From: SIG450 sp045658425
GTDB lineage: Bacteria; Bacillota; Clostridia; UMGS1840; HGM11507
Direction: 5' to 3'
NCBI GenBank assembly: GCA_045658425.1
Contig: JAZOVB010000096.1
Span: forward strand, 1-23,623
DNA length: 23,623 bases
Under the pieces are notes generated by a model that had not been told where the DNA came from, did not search any database, and worked only from the letters and a program-made list of their open reading frames with translations. Position 1 is the first letter of the stretch. Each line of letters begins with the position of its first letter. Of the stretch, positions 13,334 through 21,190 are shown piece after piece. A program made the position numbers and the translations under genes.

Positions 13334-14683
13334 ATGAGTTTAAAAAATGAGTATCTTCTTAGCGTATACGAAAAGGTTGCTAAGAAAGACAGTACAGAAC
13401 CGGAATTTTTACAGGCTGTTGGAGAGGTTTTAGAATCCTTAGAGCCTATCGTTGAGAGAAATCCTGAAATGGAAAAAACCGGAGTTATTGAAAGAATGGT
13501 TGAACCCGAAAGAACAATTATGTTCAGAGTATCCTGGGTTGATGATAACGGTAATGTTCAGGTAAACAGAGGTTACAGAGTTCAGTTTAACTCTGCAATC
13601 GGTCCTTATAAGGGAGGATGCCGTTTCCATCCTTCGGTTAACTTAAGTGTTATCAAATTCTTAGGATTTGAACAGACCTTTAAAAATTCTCTTACCGGCT
13701 TACCAATGGGCGGCGGTAAGGGTGGCTCTGATTTTGACCCTAAGGGTAAGAGTGATAATGAAATTATGAGATTCTGCCAGAGCTTTATGACTGAGCTTTC
13801 AAAACATATCGGGGCTGATACAGACGTTCCTGCCGGTGATATCGGTGTTGGTGCGAGAGAAATCGGCTACATGTTCGGTCAGTATAAGAGACTTAAGAAC
13901 GAATTTACAGGTGTTCTTACAGGTAAGGGCTTAACCTACGGCGGTTCTTTAGCAAGAAAAGAAGCAACAGGTTACGGTCTTTGCTACTTTACAAATGAAA
14001 TGCTAAAGGCTAATAATAATAGCTTTGAGGGTAAAACCGTTGTTATATCAGGCTCAGGTAATGTTGCTATTTACGCTTGTGAAAAAGCTTATGAGCTTGG
14101 TGCAAAGGTTGTTGCAATGTCCGACTCAAACGGTTACATATATGATAAAGATGGAATAGACCTTGACCTTGTTAAAACAATCAAGGAAGTTGAAAGAAAG
14201 AGAATTTCCGAATATGCAGTTCGTAAACCGGGTGCAGTTTATACCGAAGGCTGCAGAGGAATATGGACAGTTAAGTGTGATATAGCTCTTCCATGTGCTA
14301 CACAGAACGAGCTTGATAAGGATGGGGCAGATGCTCTTGTTAAAAATGGTTGTTTCTTAGTAGCCGAGGGTGCTAATATGCCTTCAACTCCGGAAGCCGT
14401 AAATACCTTCCTGGCAAACGGCGTATTATTTGGTCCTGCTAAGGCTGCAAATGCAGGTGGCGTTGCTACCTCCGGTTTAGAGATGAGCCAGAACTCTATG
14501 AGATATTCATGGACATTTGAAGAAGTTGATGAAAAATTAAAGGGTATTATGAAAAATATCTTCAAAGCTGCATATAATGCATCAAAAGAATGTGGATGCG
14601 AAGGCAACCTTGTAGTAGGTGCTAATGTAGCCGGATTCTTAAAGGTATATGATGCAATGAAATGGCAGGGCGTAGCGTACTAA
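13334..14683 (+). CDS. gdhA: NADP-type hexameric glutamate dehydrogenase
   Basis: This enzyme catalyses reductive amination of 2-oxoglutarate with ammonium to glutamate and the reverse. At 449 residues it matches the small hexameric class. Visible motifs are GPYKGGCRFHP (about 90-100, substrate lysine), LPMGGGKGGSDFDPKGKS (123-140, catalytic lysine in GGGKGG), PAGDIGVGAREIGYM (about 167-181) and the nucleotide-binding VVISGSGNVA near 236. Absence of a clear acidic residue right after the Rossmann glycines, and overall likeness to bacterial GdhA, favour NADP(H), but cofactor choice cannot be proven here. Codon use suggests high expression. It is monocistronic, from its own promoter to a double hairpin. 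Confidence 0.95.
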   Translation: MSLKNEYLLSVYEKVAKKDSTEPEFLQAVGEVLESLEPIVERNPEMEKTGVIERMVEPERTIMFRVSWVDDNGNVQVNRGYRVQFNSAIGPYKGGCRFHPSVNLSVIKFLGFEQTFKNSLTGLPMGGGKGGSDFDPKGKSDNEIMRFCQSFMTELSKHIGADTDVPAGDIGVGAREIGYMFGQYKRLKNEFTGVLTGKGLTYGGSLARKEATGYGLCYFTNEMLKANNNSFEGKTVVISGSGNVAIYACEKAYELGAKVVAMSDSNGYIYDKDGIDLDLVKTIKEVERKRISEYAVRKPGAVYTEGCRGIWTVKCDIALPCATQNELDKDGADALVKNGCFLVAEGANMPSTPEAVNTFLANGVLFGPAKAANAGGVATSGLEMSQNSMRYSWTFEEVDEKLKGIMKNIFKAAYNASKECGCEGNLVVGANVAGFLKVYDAMKWQGVAY

Positions 14684-14719
14684 AAAGCGCTATTAAGGGG
14701 AAAAATCCCACAAGAAACT

Positions 14720-14791
14720 TTAGCCATCGGATAACTTTCCGACGGCTAAGGGGTGTTTAAAAAGTTTTGACTTTTTAAACACCCCTCTTTT
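14720..14791 (+). terminator. Double hairpin terminator after gdhA
   Basis: The first hairpin is TTAGCCATCGG/CCGACGGCTAA (14720-14749, one mismatch). Immediately after it, GGGGTGTTTAAAAAGT pairs perfectly with ACTTTTTAAACACCCC over a four-base TTTG loop (14750-14785), followed by TCTTTT. It separates gdhA from convergent mtnN. The first hairpin has no T-run, and its purpose is unclear. Confidence 0.88.
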
Positions 14792-14792
14792 A

Positions 14793-15479
14793 TTACATTT
14801 CCTTTAGAAATTCACAAATTATTTTAACACTGTTTTCTGCTGCCATTTTACAGAATTTCATAAAATCCATATCTGAGCTTCCGTCTGCTTTGTCTGAGAT
14901 TGCTCTTAAAATCCCGAAATCAACTCCGTTTATAAACGCGGTGTGGGCTATGCTTCCACCCTCCATTTCACATGCAATGGCATTGAATTTCTCCTTAAGA
15001 TAATCTTTTTTAACTTTGTCCGATATAAAAGCATCAGTTGTGGCTATTATTCCCCTTTTAACAGTAAGCCCCTCTTTTTCTGCCGTTTCGGTAAGCTTGT
15101 TTATTACCCATTCGGTACATTTTATATGTTTATCCTTTATTTCGGGAATATATCCTGTTTCCATTCCGAGAGGACTTAAATCGTAATCTGCCTCAACCGC
15201 TGAATAGGGAATGGCAATATCCCCTATATCAAGCTCATTTGACAAAGAACCGGCAACCCCTGTGTTTATAATAACAGAGGGCCTAAATTCTAAAATCATC
15301 GTCTGGGCACATACTGCAGAATTAACCTTACCTATACCGCAGGTGGCAATTACTGCCTCCTTACCGCATAAAATTCCCTTTATGTATTCAATCCCGCTTA
15401 TTATTTTACTTTCTTTATTTTCACATAATTCCTTTAAAGCATCAACTTCAATGCTCATTGCTCCTATAATTCCAATCAT
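14793..15479 (-). CDS. mtnN: 5'-methylthioadenosine/S-adenosylhomocysteine nucleosidase
   Basis: This enzyme cleaves adenine from methylthioadenosine, S-adenosylhomocysteine and 5'-deoxyadenosine, relieving product inhibition of methyltransferases and radical-SAM enzymes. The protein is 228 residues, the family norm. Catalytic residues visible are Glu11 in GAMSIEV, Glu173 in CEMEGGSIAH and Asp196 in AISDKADG; NTGVAG near 72-77 is the ribose/purine pocket loop. The ATG has AAGGAGT upstream. It stands alone, convergent with gdhA and divergent from the ylxM-ffh block, from its own promoter. No luxS or methionine-cycle gene is next to it. Confidence 0.95.
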   Translation of the reverse strand: MIGIIGAMSIEVDALKELCENKESKIISGIEYIKGILCGKEAVIATCGIGKVNSAVCAQTMILEFRPSVIINTGVAGSLSNELDIGDIAIPYSAVEADYDLSPLGMETGYIPEIKDKHIKCTEWVINKLTETAEKEGLTVKRGIIATTDAFISDKVKKDYLKEKFNAIACEMEGGSIAHTAFINGVDFGILRAISDKADGSSDMDFMKFCKMAAENSVKIICEFLKEM

Positions 15480-15499
15480 AAAAACACTCCTTTTATTTC

Positions 15500-15527
15500 A
15501 TTTTATCAAAAATACATAATTTGTCAA
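15500..15527 (-). promoter_or_regulatory. mtnN promoter
   Basis: On the minus strand, TTGACA (15527-15522) and TAAAAT (15505-15500) have a 16-bp spacer, ahead of AAGGAGT. Confidence 0.7.
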
Positions 15528-15559
15528 TTTAAATACCATAAAAAATTTTAGAAAAGCTA

Positions 15560-15588
15560 TTGACAATCTGTAGTTTTTATAATATAAT
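15560..15588 (+). promoter_or_regulatory. Main promoter of the ylxM-ffh-rpsP block
   Basis: TTGACA (15560-15565) and TATAAT (15583-15588), both perfect, have a 17-bp spacer. A leader of about 50 bases precedes the TTG start of ylxM. This is the best promoter in the window. Confidence 0.9.
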
Positions 15589-15642
15589 CGTAAGTGTTGT
15601 AAAGAAAAATACTTTACATCCATTGGAAAACGGGGTGATTTT

Positions 15643-16005
15643 TTGGCTAAGGACTTAAAAATGTGTGTTCTTCTTGATATATATGGTGAGCTTCTTACCG
15701 AAAAGCAATACGAGATAATGGATTTTTACTATAATCAAGACTATTCTCTGGCAGAAATAAGTGAACATCTTGATATAACCCGTCAGGGAGTAAGAGACAG
15801 TGTAAAAAGAAGCGAACAGACCTTGCTTGAGTTTGAAGATAAGCTCAGTCTTAGTGAAAAATTCCGTCAAAACCGTGAGAATTTTGAGAAAATCAGTCGT
15901 ATTTTAAAGGATATGTCTCATTATAATAATACCCGAGCAAGAGATAATAAGTTTCAGGGCTGGTTATCCCAAATGGCGGGAATTATTGATAAGCTTGAGC
16001 TTTAA
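15643..16005 (+). CDS. ylxM: YlxM-like helix-turn-helix protein, SRP operon
   Basis: This is a 120-residue protein of the UPF0122/YlxM family, found almost always in front of ffh. The conserved YGELLTEKQYEIMDFYYNQDYSLAEISEHL and TRQGVRDSVKRSE regions (about 15-65) form a sigma region-4-like helix-turn-helix. In streptococci YlxM has been reported to interact with SRP components, so it may tune targeting rather than bind DNA. The chosen start is TTG with GGGGTG upstream; the next in-frame ATG (15661) would remove six residues and has no good ribosome site. ffh begins 13 bases after the stop. Confidence 0.9.
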   Translation: MAKDLKMCVLLDIYGELLTEKQYEIMDFYYNQDYSLAEISEHLDITRQGVRDSVKRSEQTLLEFEDKLSLSEKFRQNRENFEKISRILKDMSHYNNTRARDNKFQGWLSQMAGIIDKLEL

Positions 16006-16018
16006 GGATGTGAAATAA

Positions 16019-17344
16019 ATGGCATTTGATAATTTAAAGGATAAGCTTTCCGATATATTTAAAAACCTTAAGAGAAAGGGTAAGCTTACCGAGGCAGATG
16101 TTAAACTGGCAATGCGTGAAATAAGAGTAGCGTTACTTGAGGCGGATGTTAATTTTAAGGTTGCCAAGGATTTTGTTAAAACAATAAGTGAAAAAGCTGT
16201 CGGTGCAGAGGTAATGGAAAGCCTTACACCGGGACAGCAGGTTATAAAAATCGTTAATGAAGAGCTGTGCACACTTATGGGCGGAGAGAATGCGAAAATA
16301 AAATTTTCGGATGCCCCTCCTACTGTTATAATGCTTGTAGGTCTTCAGGGTACAGGTAAAACTACTACCTGTGCAAAGCTTTCGGGCATTTTAAAAAAGC
16401 AGGGTAAACGCCCTATGCTTGTTGCCTGTGATGTATACCGCCCCGCTGCGGTTAAACAGCTTCGTACCGTAGGCGCTTCCTTCGATGTTCCCGTTTATTA
16501 TGAGGAGGATTGTAAGGAGCCTGTAAAAATTGCCAAAAACGGTGTTGAAAAAGCAAAAAGGGAATTAAATGATGTTGTTATTATAGATACTGCAGGTCGT
16601 CTTCATATTGATGAAGAACTTATGGATGAACTATCATCAATAAAGGATGCGGTAAATCCAACCGAGATTTTGCTTGTAATTGATGCAATGACCGGTCAGG
16701 ATGCTCTTAATTTTGCAACAGCTTTTAATGACAGACTTGATATGACCGGTGTTATCGTAACCAAGCTTGACGGTGATGCAAGAGGCGGTAGTGTGCTTTC
16801 GGTAAAAGCCATTACGGGTAAACCTATCAAATATGTAGGTATGGGGGAAAAACTCAATGAGCTTGAACCTTTCCACCCTGACAGAATGGCATCAAGAATA
16901 TTGGGAATGGGCGATGTTTTAAGCCTTATCGAAAAAGCCGAACAGGCGATTGATATGAAAAAGGCTCAGGAGCTTACCGAAAAAATGCGTGCCCAGACCT
17001 TTACCTTTACGGATTTTTTAGATCAGATAGACCAGGTGAAAAATATGGGGCCTATCGAGGACTTACTGGGAATGCTTCCGGGGGTTAATAAAAAAGCTCT
17101 TGCCGGAGTGAAAATTCCTGATAATCAGTTTGATAAAACCAAGGCTATTATCTATTCAATGACCGTAGCTGAGAGGGAAAATCCGTCAATAATAAATCTT
17201 TCCCGAAAGGAAAGAATTGCAAAGGGAAGCGGAACCTCCGTTCCCGAGGTAAATGCTCTTTTAAAACAGTTTGAGCAGATGAAAAAAATGATGAAGCAGT
17301 TTACCGGCAAAAAAATGCCTAAACACTTCAGAGGATTATTTTAG
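16019..17344 (+). CDS. ffh: Signal recognition particle protein Ffh
   Basis: This is the SRP54 GTPase that binds signal sequences on ribosomes and docks with FtsY at the membrane. Its 441 residues are a normal length. The N-domain helices cover 1-88. The G-domain has P-loop GLQGTGKTTT at 108-117, DVYRPAA near 128, DTAGR at 190-194 and TKLDGDARGG near 248-257. The M-domain from about 300 ends in a methionine/lysine-rich helix (MKKMMKQF) that binds 4.5S RNA and signal peptides. The ATG is preceded by AAGGATG. It is the second gene of the block. The 4.5S RNA gene itself is not in the window. Confidence 0.97.
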   Translation: MAFDNLKDKLSDIFKNLKRKGKLTEADVKLAMREIRVALLEADVNFKVAKDFVKTISEKAVGAEVMESLTPGQQVIKIVNEELCTLMGGENAKIKFSDAPPTVIMLVGLQGTGKTTTCAKLSGILKKQGKRPMLVACDVYRPAAVKQLRTVGASFDVPVYYEEDCKEPVKIAKNGVEKAKRELNDVVIIDTAGRLHIDEELMDELSSIKDAVNPTEILLVIDAMTGQDALNFATAFNDRLDMTGVIVTKLDGDARGGSVLSVKAITGKPIKYVGMGEKLNELEPFHPDRMASRILGMGDVLSLIEKAEQAIDMKKAQELTEKMRAQTFTFTDFLDQIDQVKNMGPIEDLLGMLPGVNKKALAGVKIPDNQFDKTKAIIYSMTVAERENPSIINLSRKERIAKGSGTSVPEVNALLKQFEQMKKMMKQFTGKKMPKHFRGLF

Positions 17345-17395
17345 TTTATAATAATATTATAATAAAAAGAAAAAAGAAAAATGGAGGAATTTAAC

Positions 17396-17638
17396 ATGGC
17401 AGTTAAAATCAGATTAAAGAGAATGGGCGCAAAGAAGACCCCATTTTACAGAGTAGTTGTAGCAGATTCAAGATTTCCAAGAGATGGTAGATTTATCGAA
17501 GAAATCGGTACCTACAATCCTTTAACAAAGGAAAAGGAATTCAAAGTTGATGCTGAAAAAGCTAAGAAATGGATTGCTAACGGCGCTCAGCCAACAGATA
17601 CTGTTAGAGATTTACTTAAAAAGAACAACATAATCTAA
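17396..17638 (+). CDS. rpsP: 30S ribosomal protein S16
   Basis: S16 is an early-assembly protein that stabilises the 5' and central domains of 16S rRNA. The canonical beginning MAVKIRLKRMGAKKTPFYRVVVADSR is present, followed by the IEEIGTYNPL block; 80 residues is usual. The ATG at 17396 has GGAGGA eight bases upstream; an in-frame ATG five codons earlier overlaps that ribosome site and is rejected. The 51-bp gap after ffh is AT-rich with repeated TATAAT-like steps, so an extra promoter is possible but has no clear -35. Confidence 0.97.
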   Translation: MAVKIRLKRMGAKKTPFYRVVVADSRFPRDGRFIEEIGTYNPLTKEKEFKVDAEKAKKWIANGAQPTDTVRDLLKKNNII

Positions 17639-17649
17639 GGGTGTAGACT

Positions 17650-17877
17650 ATGAAAGATTTATTACAGTTTCTTGCAACCTCTTTGGTAGACAGTCCTGAG
17701 AATGTGACTGTCGAAGAAAGAGAAGAAGAAAGAACCATTTACTACACACTTCATGTTGACGAAAAGGATATGGGTAAAATCATCGGTAAGCAGGGAAAGA
17801 ATGCCCAGGCCATAAGAACACTTATGAAAGCTGCCGGTGCTAAAACTGATAAAAGGATTATAGTTGATATAGTATGA
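17650..17877 (+). CDS. khpA: KH-domain RNA-binding protein KhpA (YlqC)
   Basis: This is a 75-residue single KH-domain protein. The RNA-binding GxxG loop is GKQG at 46-49 inside MGKIIGKQGKNAQAIRTLM, flanked by the usual helices and ending in the beta strand IIVDIV. In streptococci and other Firmicutes KhpA pairs with KhpB/Jag and influences cell elongation and small-RNA control. It sits between rpsP and rimM, the conserved place. It starts 11 bases after rpsP and ends in an ATGA overlap with rimM. Confidence 0.93.
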   Translation: MKDLLQFLATSLVDSPENVTVEEREEERTIYYTLHVDEKDMGKIIGKQGKNAQAIRTLMKAAGAKTDKRIIVDIV

Positions 17878-18371
17878 GTAAGGTTGAAGTAGGTAAGGTA
17901 GTCAATACAAGAGGCTTAAGAGGGGAAGTCAAGATTTACCCTCTTATTGACGAGCTTGATGCCTTTAACGAGTTTGAATATCTTTTAATTAAAGATGTCA
18001 GGTATAATATTAAAGGAATAAAATTCTTTAAAAATATGGTTTTTGTAACTTTAGAGGGGATTGATACTCTCGACAAGGCAGAAACTTTAAAAAATTATCC
18101 CTGCTTTCTTTACGAAAAGGATTTACCCGAGCTTTCCGAGGGTGAGTTCTACATAAAGGATATACTTGGCATGGAAGTAATTACCGATGATAATATCAGA
18201 TTAGGTGTTGTTTCTGATGTGCTTCGCACAGGCAGTAACGATGTTTATGAAATAAAAAGAGACGGTAAAAAGCCTATGTATATTCCTGCAATAAAGGATG
18301 TTGTGCTTGATTACAATATTGCCGAAAATAAAATGACCGTTCATATTATACCCGGTCTTGACGAATTATGA
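17874..18371 (+). CDS. rimM: Ribosome maturation factor RimM
   Basis: RimM binds S19 and the 16S head during late 30S assembly. This is 165 residues, the family norm. The N-terminal beta-barrel has VGKVVNTRGLRGEVKIYP (about 5-22). The linker is EGEFYIKDILGMEV, followed by a PRC-barrel with PMYIPAIKDVVLDYN near 137-151. It overlaps khpA (ATGA) and trmD (ATGA) by four bases each, so all three are coupled. Confidence 0.95.
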   Translation: MSKVEVGKVVNTRGLRGEVKIYPLIDELDAFNEFEYLLIKDVRYNIKGIKFFKNMVFVTLEGIDTLDKAETLKNYPCFLYEKDLPELSEGEFYIKDILGMEVITDDNIRLGVVSDVLRTGSNDVYEIKRDGKKPMYIPAIKDVVLDYNIAENKMTVHIIPGLDEL

Positions 18372-19111
18372 GAATTGATATTTTAACCTTGTTTCCCGAT
18401 ATGATAGGGGCAGTTTTAGGGGAGTCGGTTACAGGCCGTGCTCTTAAGAAAAATCTTTTTGAGCTTAACCTTGTGGATATAAGAGATTATACCTTGGATA
18501 AGCACAGAAGAGTAGATGATTATCCCTACGGCGGCGGTGATGGTATGGTAATGCAGGGGGAACCTGTTTTCAATGCCTACTCTGCCGTTAAAAGCGAAAA
18601 ATCCCGCTTTTTCTATCTGACACCTCACGGGAAAACCTTTAATCAGCAAATGGCAAAGGAACTCTCGAAAGAAGAGCATCTAATATTTCTTTGCGGTCAT
18701 TATGAAGGAATAGACCAAAGGGTTATCGATATTTTGAAGCCGGAGGAAATCTCTTTGGGGGATTTTATTTTAACCGGCGGTGAATTGGCTGTTATGCCTG
18801 TTTGTGACAGTATTTTAAGACTTTTGCCCGGGGTTTTGGGAAATGAAACCTCAATGGTGGAGGAGTCTTTTGAAAACAATCTTCTTGAATATCCTCAGTA
18901 TACAAGACCTGAGGAATTTATGGGACTTAAGGTGCCTGAGGTACTGCTTTCAGGGCATCATAAGAATATTGAAAACTGGCGAAGGGAAAAATCCTTGGAG
19001 GTTACTTTAAGGAAACGCCCCGATTTAATCGAAAAAGCCGAGTTTTCCGGGGAAGAAAAAGAATTTTTGGAAAAAATTAAAAAAAGTCTTGCCAAAGACG
19101 AATTGGTATGA
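18368..19111 (+). CDS. trmD: tRNA (guanine37-N1)-methyltransferase TrmD
   Basis: This SpoU/TrmD-fold (trefoil-knot) enzyme makes m1G37 in tRNAs reading CNN and some CGG codons, preventing +1 frameshifts. Its 247 residues are typical. Visible motifs are YGGGDGMVM (54-62), LCGHYEGIDQRV (108-119), SLGDFILTGGELA (129-141) for the SAM knot, and LLEYPQYTRPEEF near 172-184. The catalytic Asp of the DSF motif (Asp169 in E. coli) is Glu166 here (EESF). I believe this occurs in other Clostridia, but it should be noted. The end of the gene carries the rplS promoter. Confidence 0.96.
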   Translation: MRIDILTLFPDMIGAVLGESVTGRALKKNLFELNLVDIRDYTLDKHRRVDDYPYGGGDGMVMQGEPVFNAYSAVKSEKSRFFYLTPHGKTFNQQMAKELSKEEHLIFLCGHYEGIDQRVIDILKPEEISLGDFILTGGELAVMPVCDSILRLLPGVLGNETSMVEESFENNLLEYPQYTRPEEFMGLKVPEVLLSGHHKNIENWRREKSLEVTLRKRPDLIEKAEFSGEEKEFLEKIKKSLAKDELV

Positions 19112-19117
19112 TATAAT
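19089..19117 (+). promoter_or_regulatory. Internal promoter for rplS within the end of trmD
   Basis: TTGCCA (19089-19094) and TATAAT (19112-19117) have a 17-bp spacer. The -35 and spacer are inside trmD, and the -10 starts right after its stop codon. It gives rplS its own supply of transcript. Confidence 0.72.
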
Positions 19118-19123
19118 GTTATA

Positions 19124-19213
19124 CTGTATTAGGGTGTTCCTCTGGTAGTTAGCAAGCAAGAGCTTGTGTGTGGGCTATTTATGAGCATCTACTGAAGAAG
19201 GGAGGATTAGGCA
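19124..19213 (+). ncRNA. Structured rplS (L19) leader, candidate ribosomal-protein leader
   Basis: About 90 bases lie between the predicted transcription start and the ATG. CAAGC/GCTTG closes an AAGA loop. Around it, TAGC pairs with GGCTA and GTAG with CTAC, giving a stacked arm. TCCTC near the 5' end can pair with GAGGA of the ribosome-binding site. Leaders before rplS are known in Firmicutes (L19 leader). I did not match this one to a covariance model, so autoregulation by L19 is inference. Confidence 0.5.
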
Positions 19214-19555
19214 ATGGATATTATTAAATCTATTACTGCAGATCTTATCAGAACTGATTTACCTGAACTTAAAATCGGTGATACTGTAAGAGTGTTCGTT
19301 AAGGTTCGTGAAGGAAACAGAGAAAGACTTCAGGCTTTTGAAGGAACAATCATCAGAAAGAAAAACGGCGGAATAGCTGAAACATTTACAGTAAGAAGAG
19401 TATCTTACGGTGTTGGTGTTGAGAGAACATTCCCTGTTAACTCACCTAATATAGGTAAAATCGAGATTATTAGAAAAGGTAAAGTTAGAAGAGCTAAACT
19501 TTATTATCTTAGAGACAGAGTTGGTAAGGCAGCTAAGGTTAAAGAAAGAGTCTAA
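19214..19555 (+). CDS. rplS: 50S ribosomal protein L19
   Basis: L19 sits at the 30S-50S interface and forms bridges B6 and B8. Its 113 residues are normal. The signature regions are present: IKIGDTVRVFVKVREGNRERLQAFEG-type segment (about 20-47), VRRVSYGVGVERTFPVNSP (64-82) and KIEIIRKGKVRRAKLYYLRDRVGKAA at the C-terminal end. The start has GGGAGGA seven bases upstream. It is preceded by its own promoter and leader, and followed by a hairpin that should lower read-through into lepB. Confidence 0.97.
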   Translation: MDIIKSITADLIRTDLPELKIGDTVRVFVKVREGNRERLQAFEGTIIRKKNGGIAETFTVRRVSYGVGVERTFPVNSPNIGKIEIIRKGKVRRAKLYYLRDRVGKAAKVKERV

Positions 19556-19564
19556 TAACAAAGG

Positions 19565-19611
19565 GGCTTGAAAACATCTTCACAGGATGTTTTTAAGCCT
19601 ATTTTACTTTT
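19565..19611 (+). terminator. Terminator or attenuator between rplS and lepB
   Basis: GGCTTGAAAACATC pairs with GATGTTTTTAAGCC over the loop TTCACAG (14 pairs, one G-U), followed by TATTTTACTTTT. The lepB ribosome site GGAGG comes directly after it. There is no space for a new promoter, so this probably gives partial termination that sets a higher rplS than lepB level. Confidence 0.75.
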
Positions 19612-19622
19612 AGGAGGCAACT

Positions 19623-20345
19623 ATGGAAAATTTTGAAAAAGATTTAAATGAGGAAATAAAGGAAGATATTGTACCCGAAACCGCAGAAGCGGAAGATAAT
19701 GAGGAGTATGTTAAAATAGAGGTTGACTCGGTAACCGAGGAAACTGAAGACGGTGAGATAATAGAGCTTCTTGACATAGAGGAAAAACCCAAAAAGAGTA
19801 TTTTAAGAGAAATTCTTGACTGGGTGTATTCTATTGCTATGGCTTTAGCTGTGGTTATTGTTCTTCATATATTTGTATTTGTTATGGTAAATGTATCCGG
19901 CTCGTCAATGTATCCTACCTTGGTGGATGGAGACAGACTGGTTGCAAGTCGTCTTTACTTTGAGCCTGAAAATGAAGATATAGTTGTTGTTGAACCCTAT
20001 CTTACCGAAGGTACCGTTAAGGGTAAAATGATGTTCGGAAGAACTCTTTACATTAAAAGAATAATAGCCACCGAGGGTCAGACCATTGATATTAAAAATG
20101 GCAAGGTGTATATTGACGGTGAGCTGCTGAATGAAGAATATATTTCCGATGCTGTAAGAACTATCAGCGGAACAACCAAGCTTCCTGTAACCATTCCCGA
20201 TAACCATGTTTTTGTTATGGGGGATAACCGAGAACACAGTCTGGACAGTCGTGACAGCTCTGTGGGAATTATAAGAAATGAGCAGATTGTGGGTAAAGCT
20301 GTATTCAGACTTACACCTTTTTCATCCTTTGGAGTGATTAAATAA
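19623..20345 (+). CDS. lepB: Signal peptidase I
   Basis: This membrane serine protease with a Ser/Lys dyad removes signal peptides from secreted proteins. Of 240 residues, the first 55-60 form an acidic, low-complexity cytosolic tail longer than in Bacillus Sip proteins. One transmembrane helix lies at about 68-91, then GSSMYPTL with nucleophile Ser95, then YIKRIIATEGQTI with general base Lys145, then VMGDNREHSLDSR near 208-220. AGGAGG precedes the ATG. Its stop overlaps the rbgA start by one base. Placement right after rplS puts secretion next to SRP targeting in one block. Confidence 0.94.
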   Translation: MENFEKDLNEEIKEDIVPETAEAEDNEEYVKIEVDSVTEETEDGEIIELLDIEEKPKKSILREILDWVYSIAMALAVVIVLHIFVFVMVNVSGSSMYPTLVDGDRLVASRLYFEPENEDIVVVEPYLTEGTVKGKMMFGRTLYIKRIIATEGQTIDIKNGKVYIDGELLNEEYISDAVRTISGTTKLPVTIPDNHVFVMGDNREHSLDSRDSSVGIIRNEQIVGKAVFRLTPFSSFGVIK

Positions 20346-21190
20346 TGAATATTAACTGGTTTCCGGGCCACATGAAAAAAACTGAGGGCCTGATAAAAGA
20401 AAACTTAAAATTAGTGGATATTGTAATTGAGCTTGTGGATGCGCGTATTCCTCTTGCCTCAAAAAACCCTTTGATAGACGAGCTTGTAAGTAACAAGCCT
20501 CGTCTTATTGTATTTAATAAATCAGATATGGCGGATGATTCGGTAACAAATGAGTGGATAAACTACTATAAAAATAAAGGTATCCGCGTAGTAAAGGTTA
20601 ATTCCATAGACGGTAAGGGAATTAATGATGTTTATGAAGCAATAAATCAGGTGTTGGAAAGTAAAATTTCAAAGTATAAGGAAACTAATCTTAATTATAT
20701 AATAAAAATGATGGTAGTAGGAATTCCCAATGTGGGCAAATCCTCATTCATCAATAAAATAACAGGCAGAGCCGGAGCAAAAACAGGTGATAAGCCGGGT
20801 ATTACCAAAGGTAAACAATGGGTAAGAATTAAAGAGGGTTTCGAGCTTTTGGATACCCCGGGGATTTTATGGCATAAGTTTGATGATGAAGAAATTGCCA
20901 AAAACCTTGCCTATGTAGGCTCTATTAAAGATGAAATCTTAGATGTTGAAGAACTTGCTTTTTATCTTTTGGGATTTTTGAAAGAGAACTATCCCGAAAG
21001 TCTGAAGGACAGATATAAGGTGGAATTTTATGAGGATACCGATACCTATGAACTAATGGAAGAAATAGGTAAAAAACGGGGCTTTGTAGTAAGAGGCGGG
21101 GAAATTGACCTGTTTCGTACCGCAAATACAATCTTAGATGAACTAAGAAGCCTTAAGCTTGGGAAAATAAGTTTGGAGAGACCGAAATGA
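20345..21190 (+). CDS. rbgA: Ribosome biogenesis GTPase RbgA (YlqF)
   Basis: This circularly permuted GTPase drives a late step of 50S assembly, with uL6 and the incorporation of late proteins. In the 281 residues the motif order is permuted as expected: G4 NKSD at 58-61, G1 GIPNVGKSS at 126-134, G2 Thr154 in PGITKG, then G3 DTPG at 170-173. The N-terminus INWFPGHMKK is the family hallmark, and the C-terminal helical domain binds rRNA. It shares one base with the lepB stop and ends in an ATGA overlap with rnhB. Confidence 0.95.
   Translation: MNINWFPGHMKKTEGLIKENLKLVDIVIELVDARIPLASKNPLIDELVSNKPRLIVFNKSDMADDSVTNEWINYYKNKGIRVVKVNSIDGKGINDVYEAINQVLESKISKYKETNLNYIIKMMVVGIPNVGKSSFINKITGRAGAKTGDKPGITKGKQWVRIKEGFELLDTPGILWHKFDDEEIAKNLAYVGSIKDEILDVEELAFYLLGFLKENYPESLKDRYKVEFYEDTDTYELMEEIGKKRGFVVRGGEIDLFRTANTILDELRSLKLGKISLERPK

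Noticed and set aside
14694..14710. Small GGGG/TCCC hairpin just after the gdhA stop
   Set aside because: It is only four pairs, with no T-run; it is too weak next to the two strong hairpins that follow.
17345..17395. Separate promoter for rpsP
   Set aside because: TATAAT-like steps repeat in AT-rich sequence, but no -35 lies at a suitable distance, so I did not list it.
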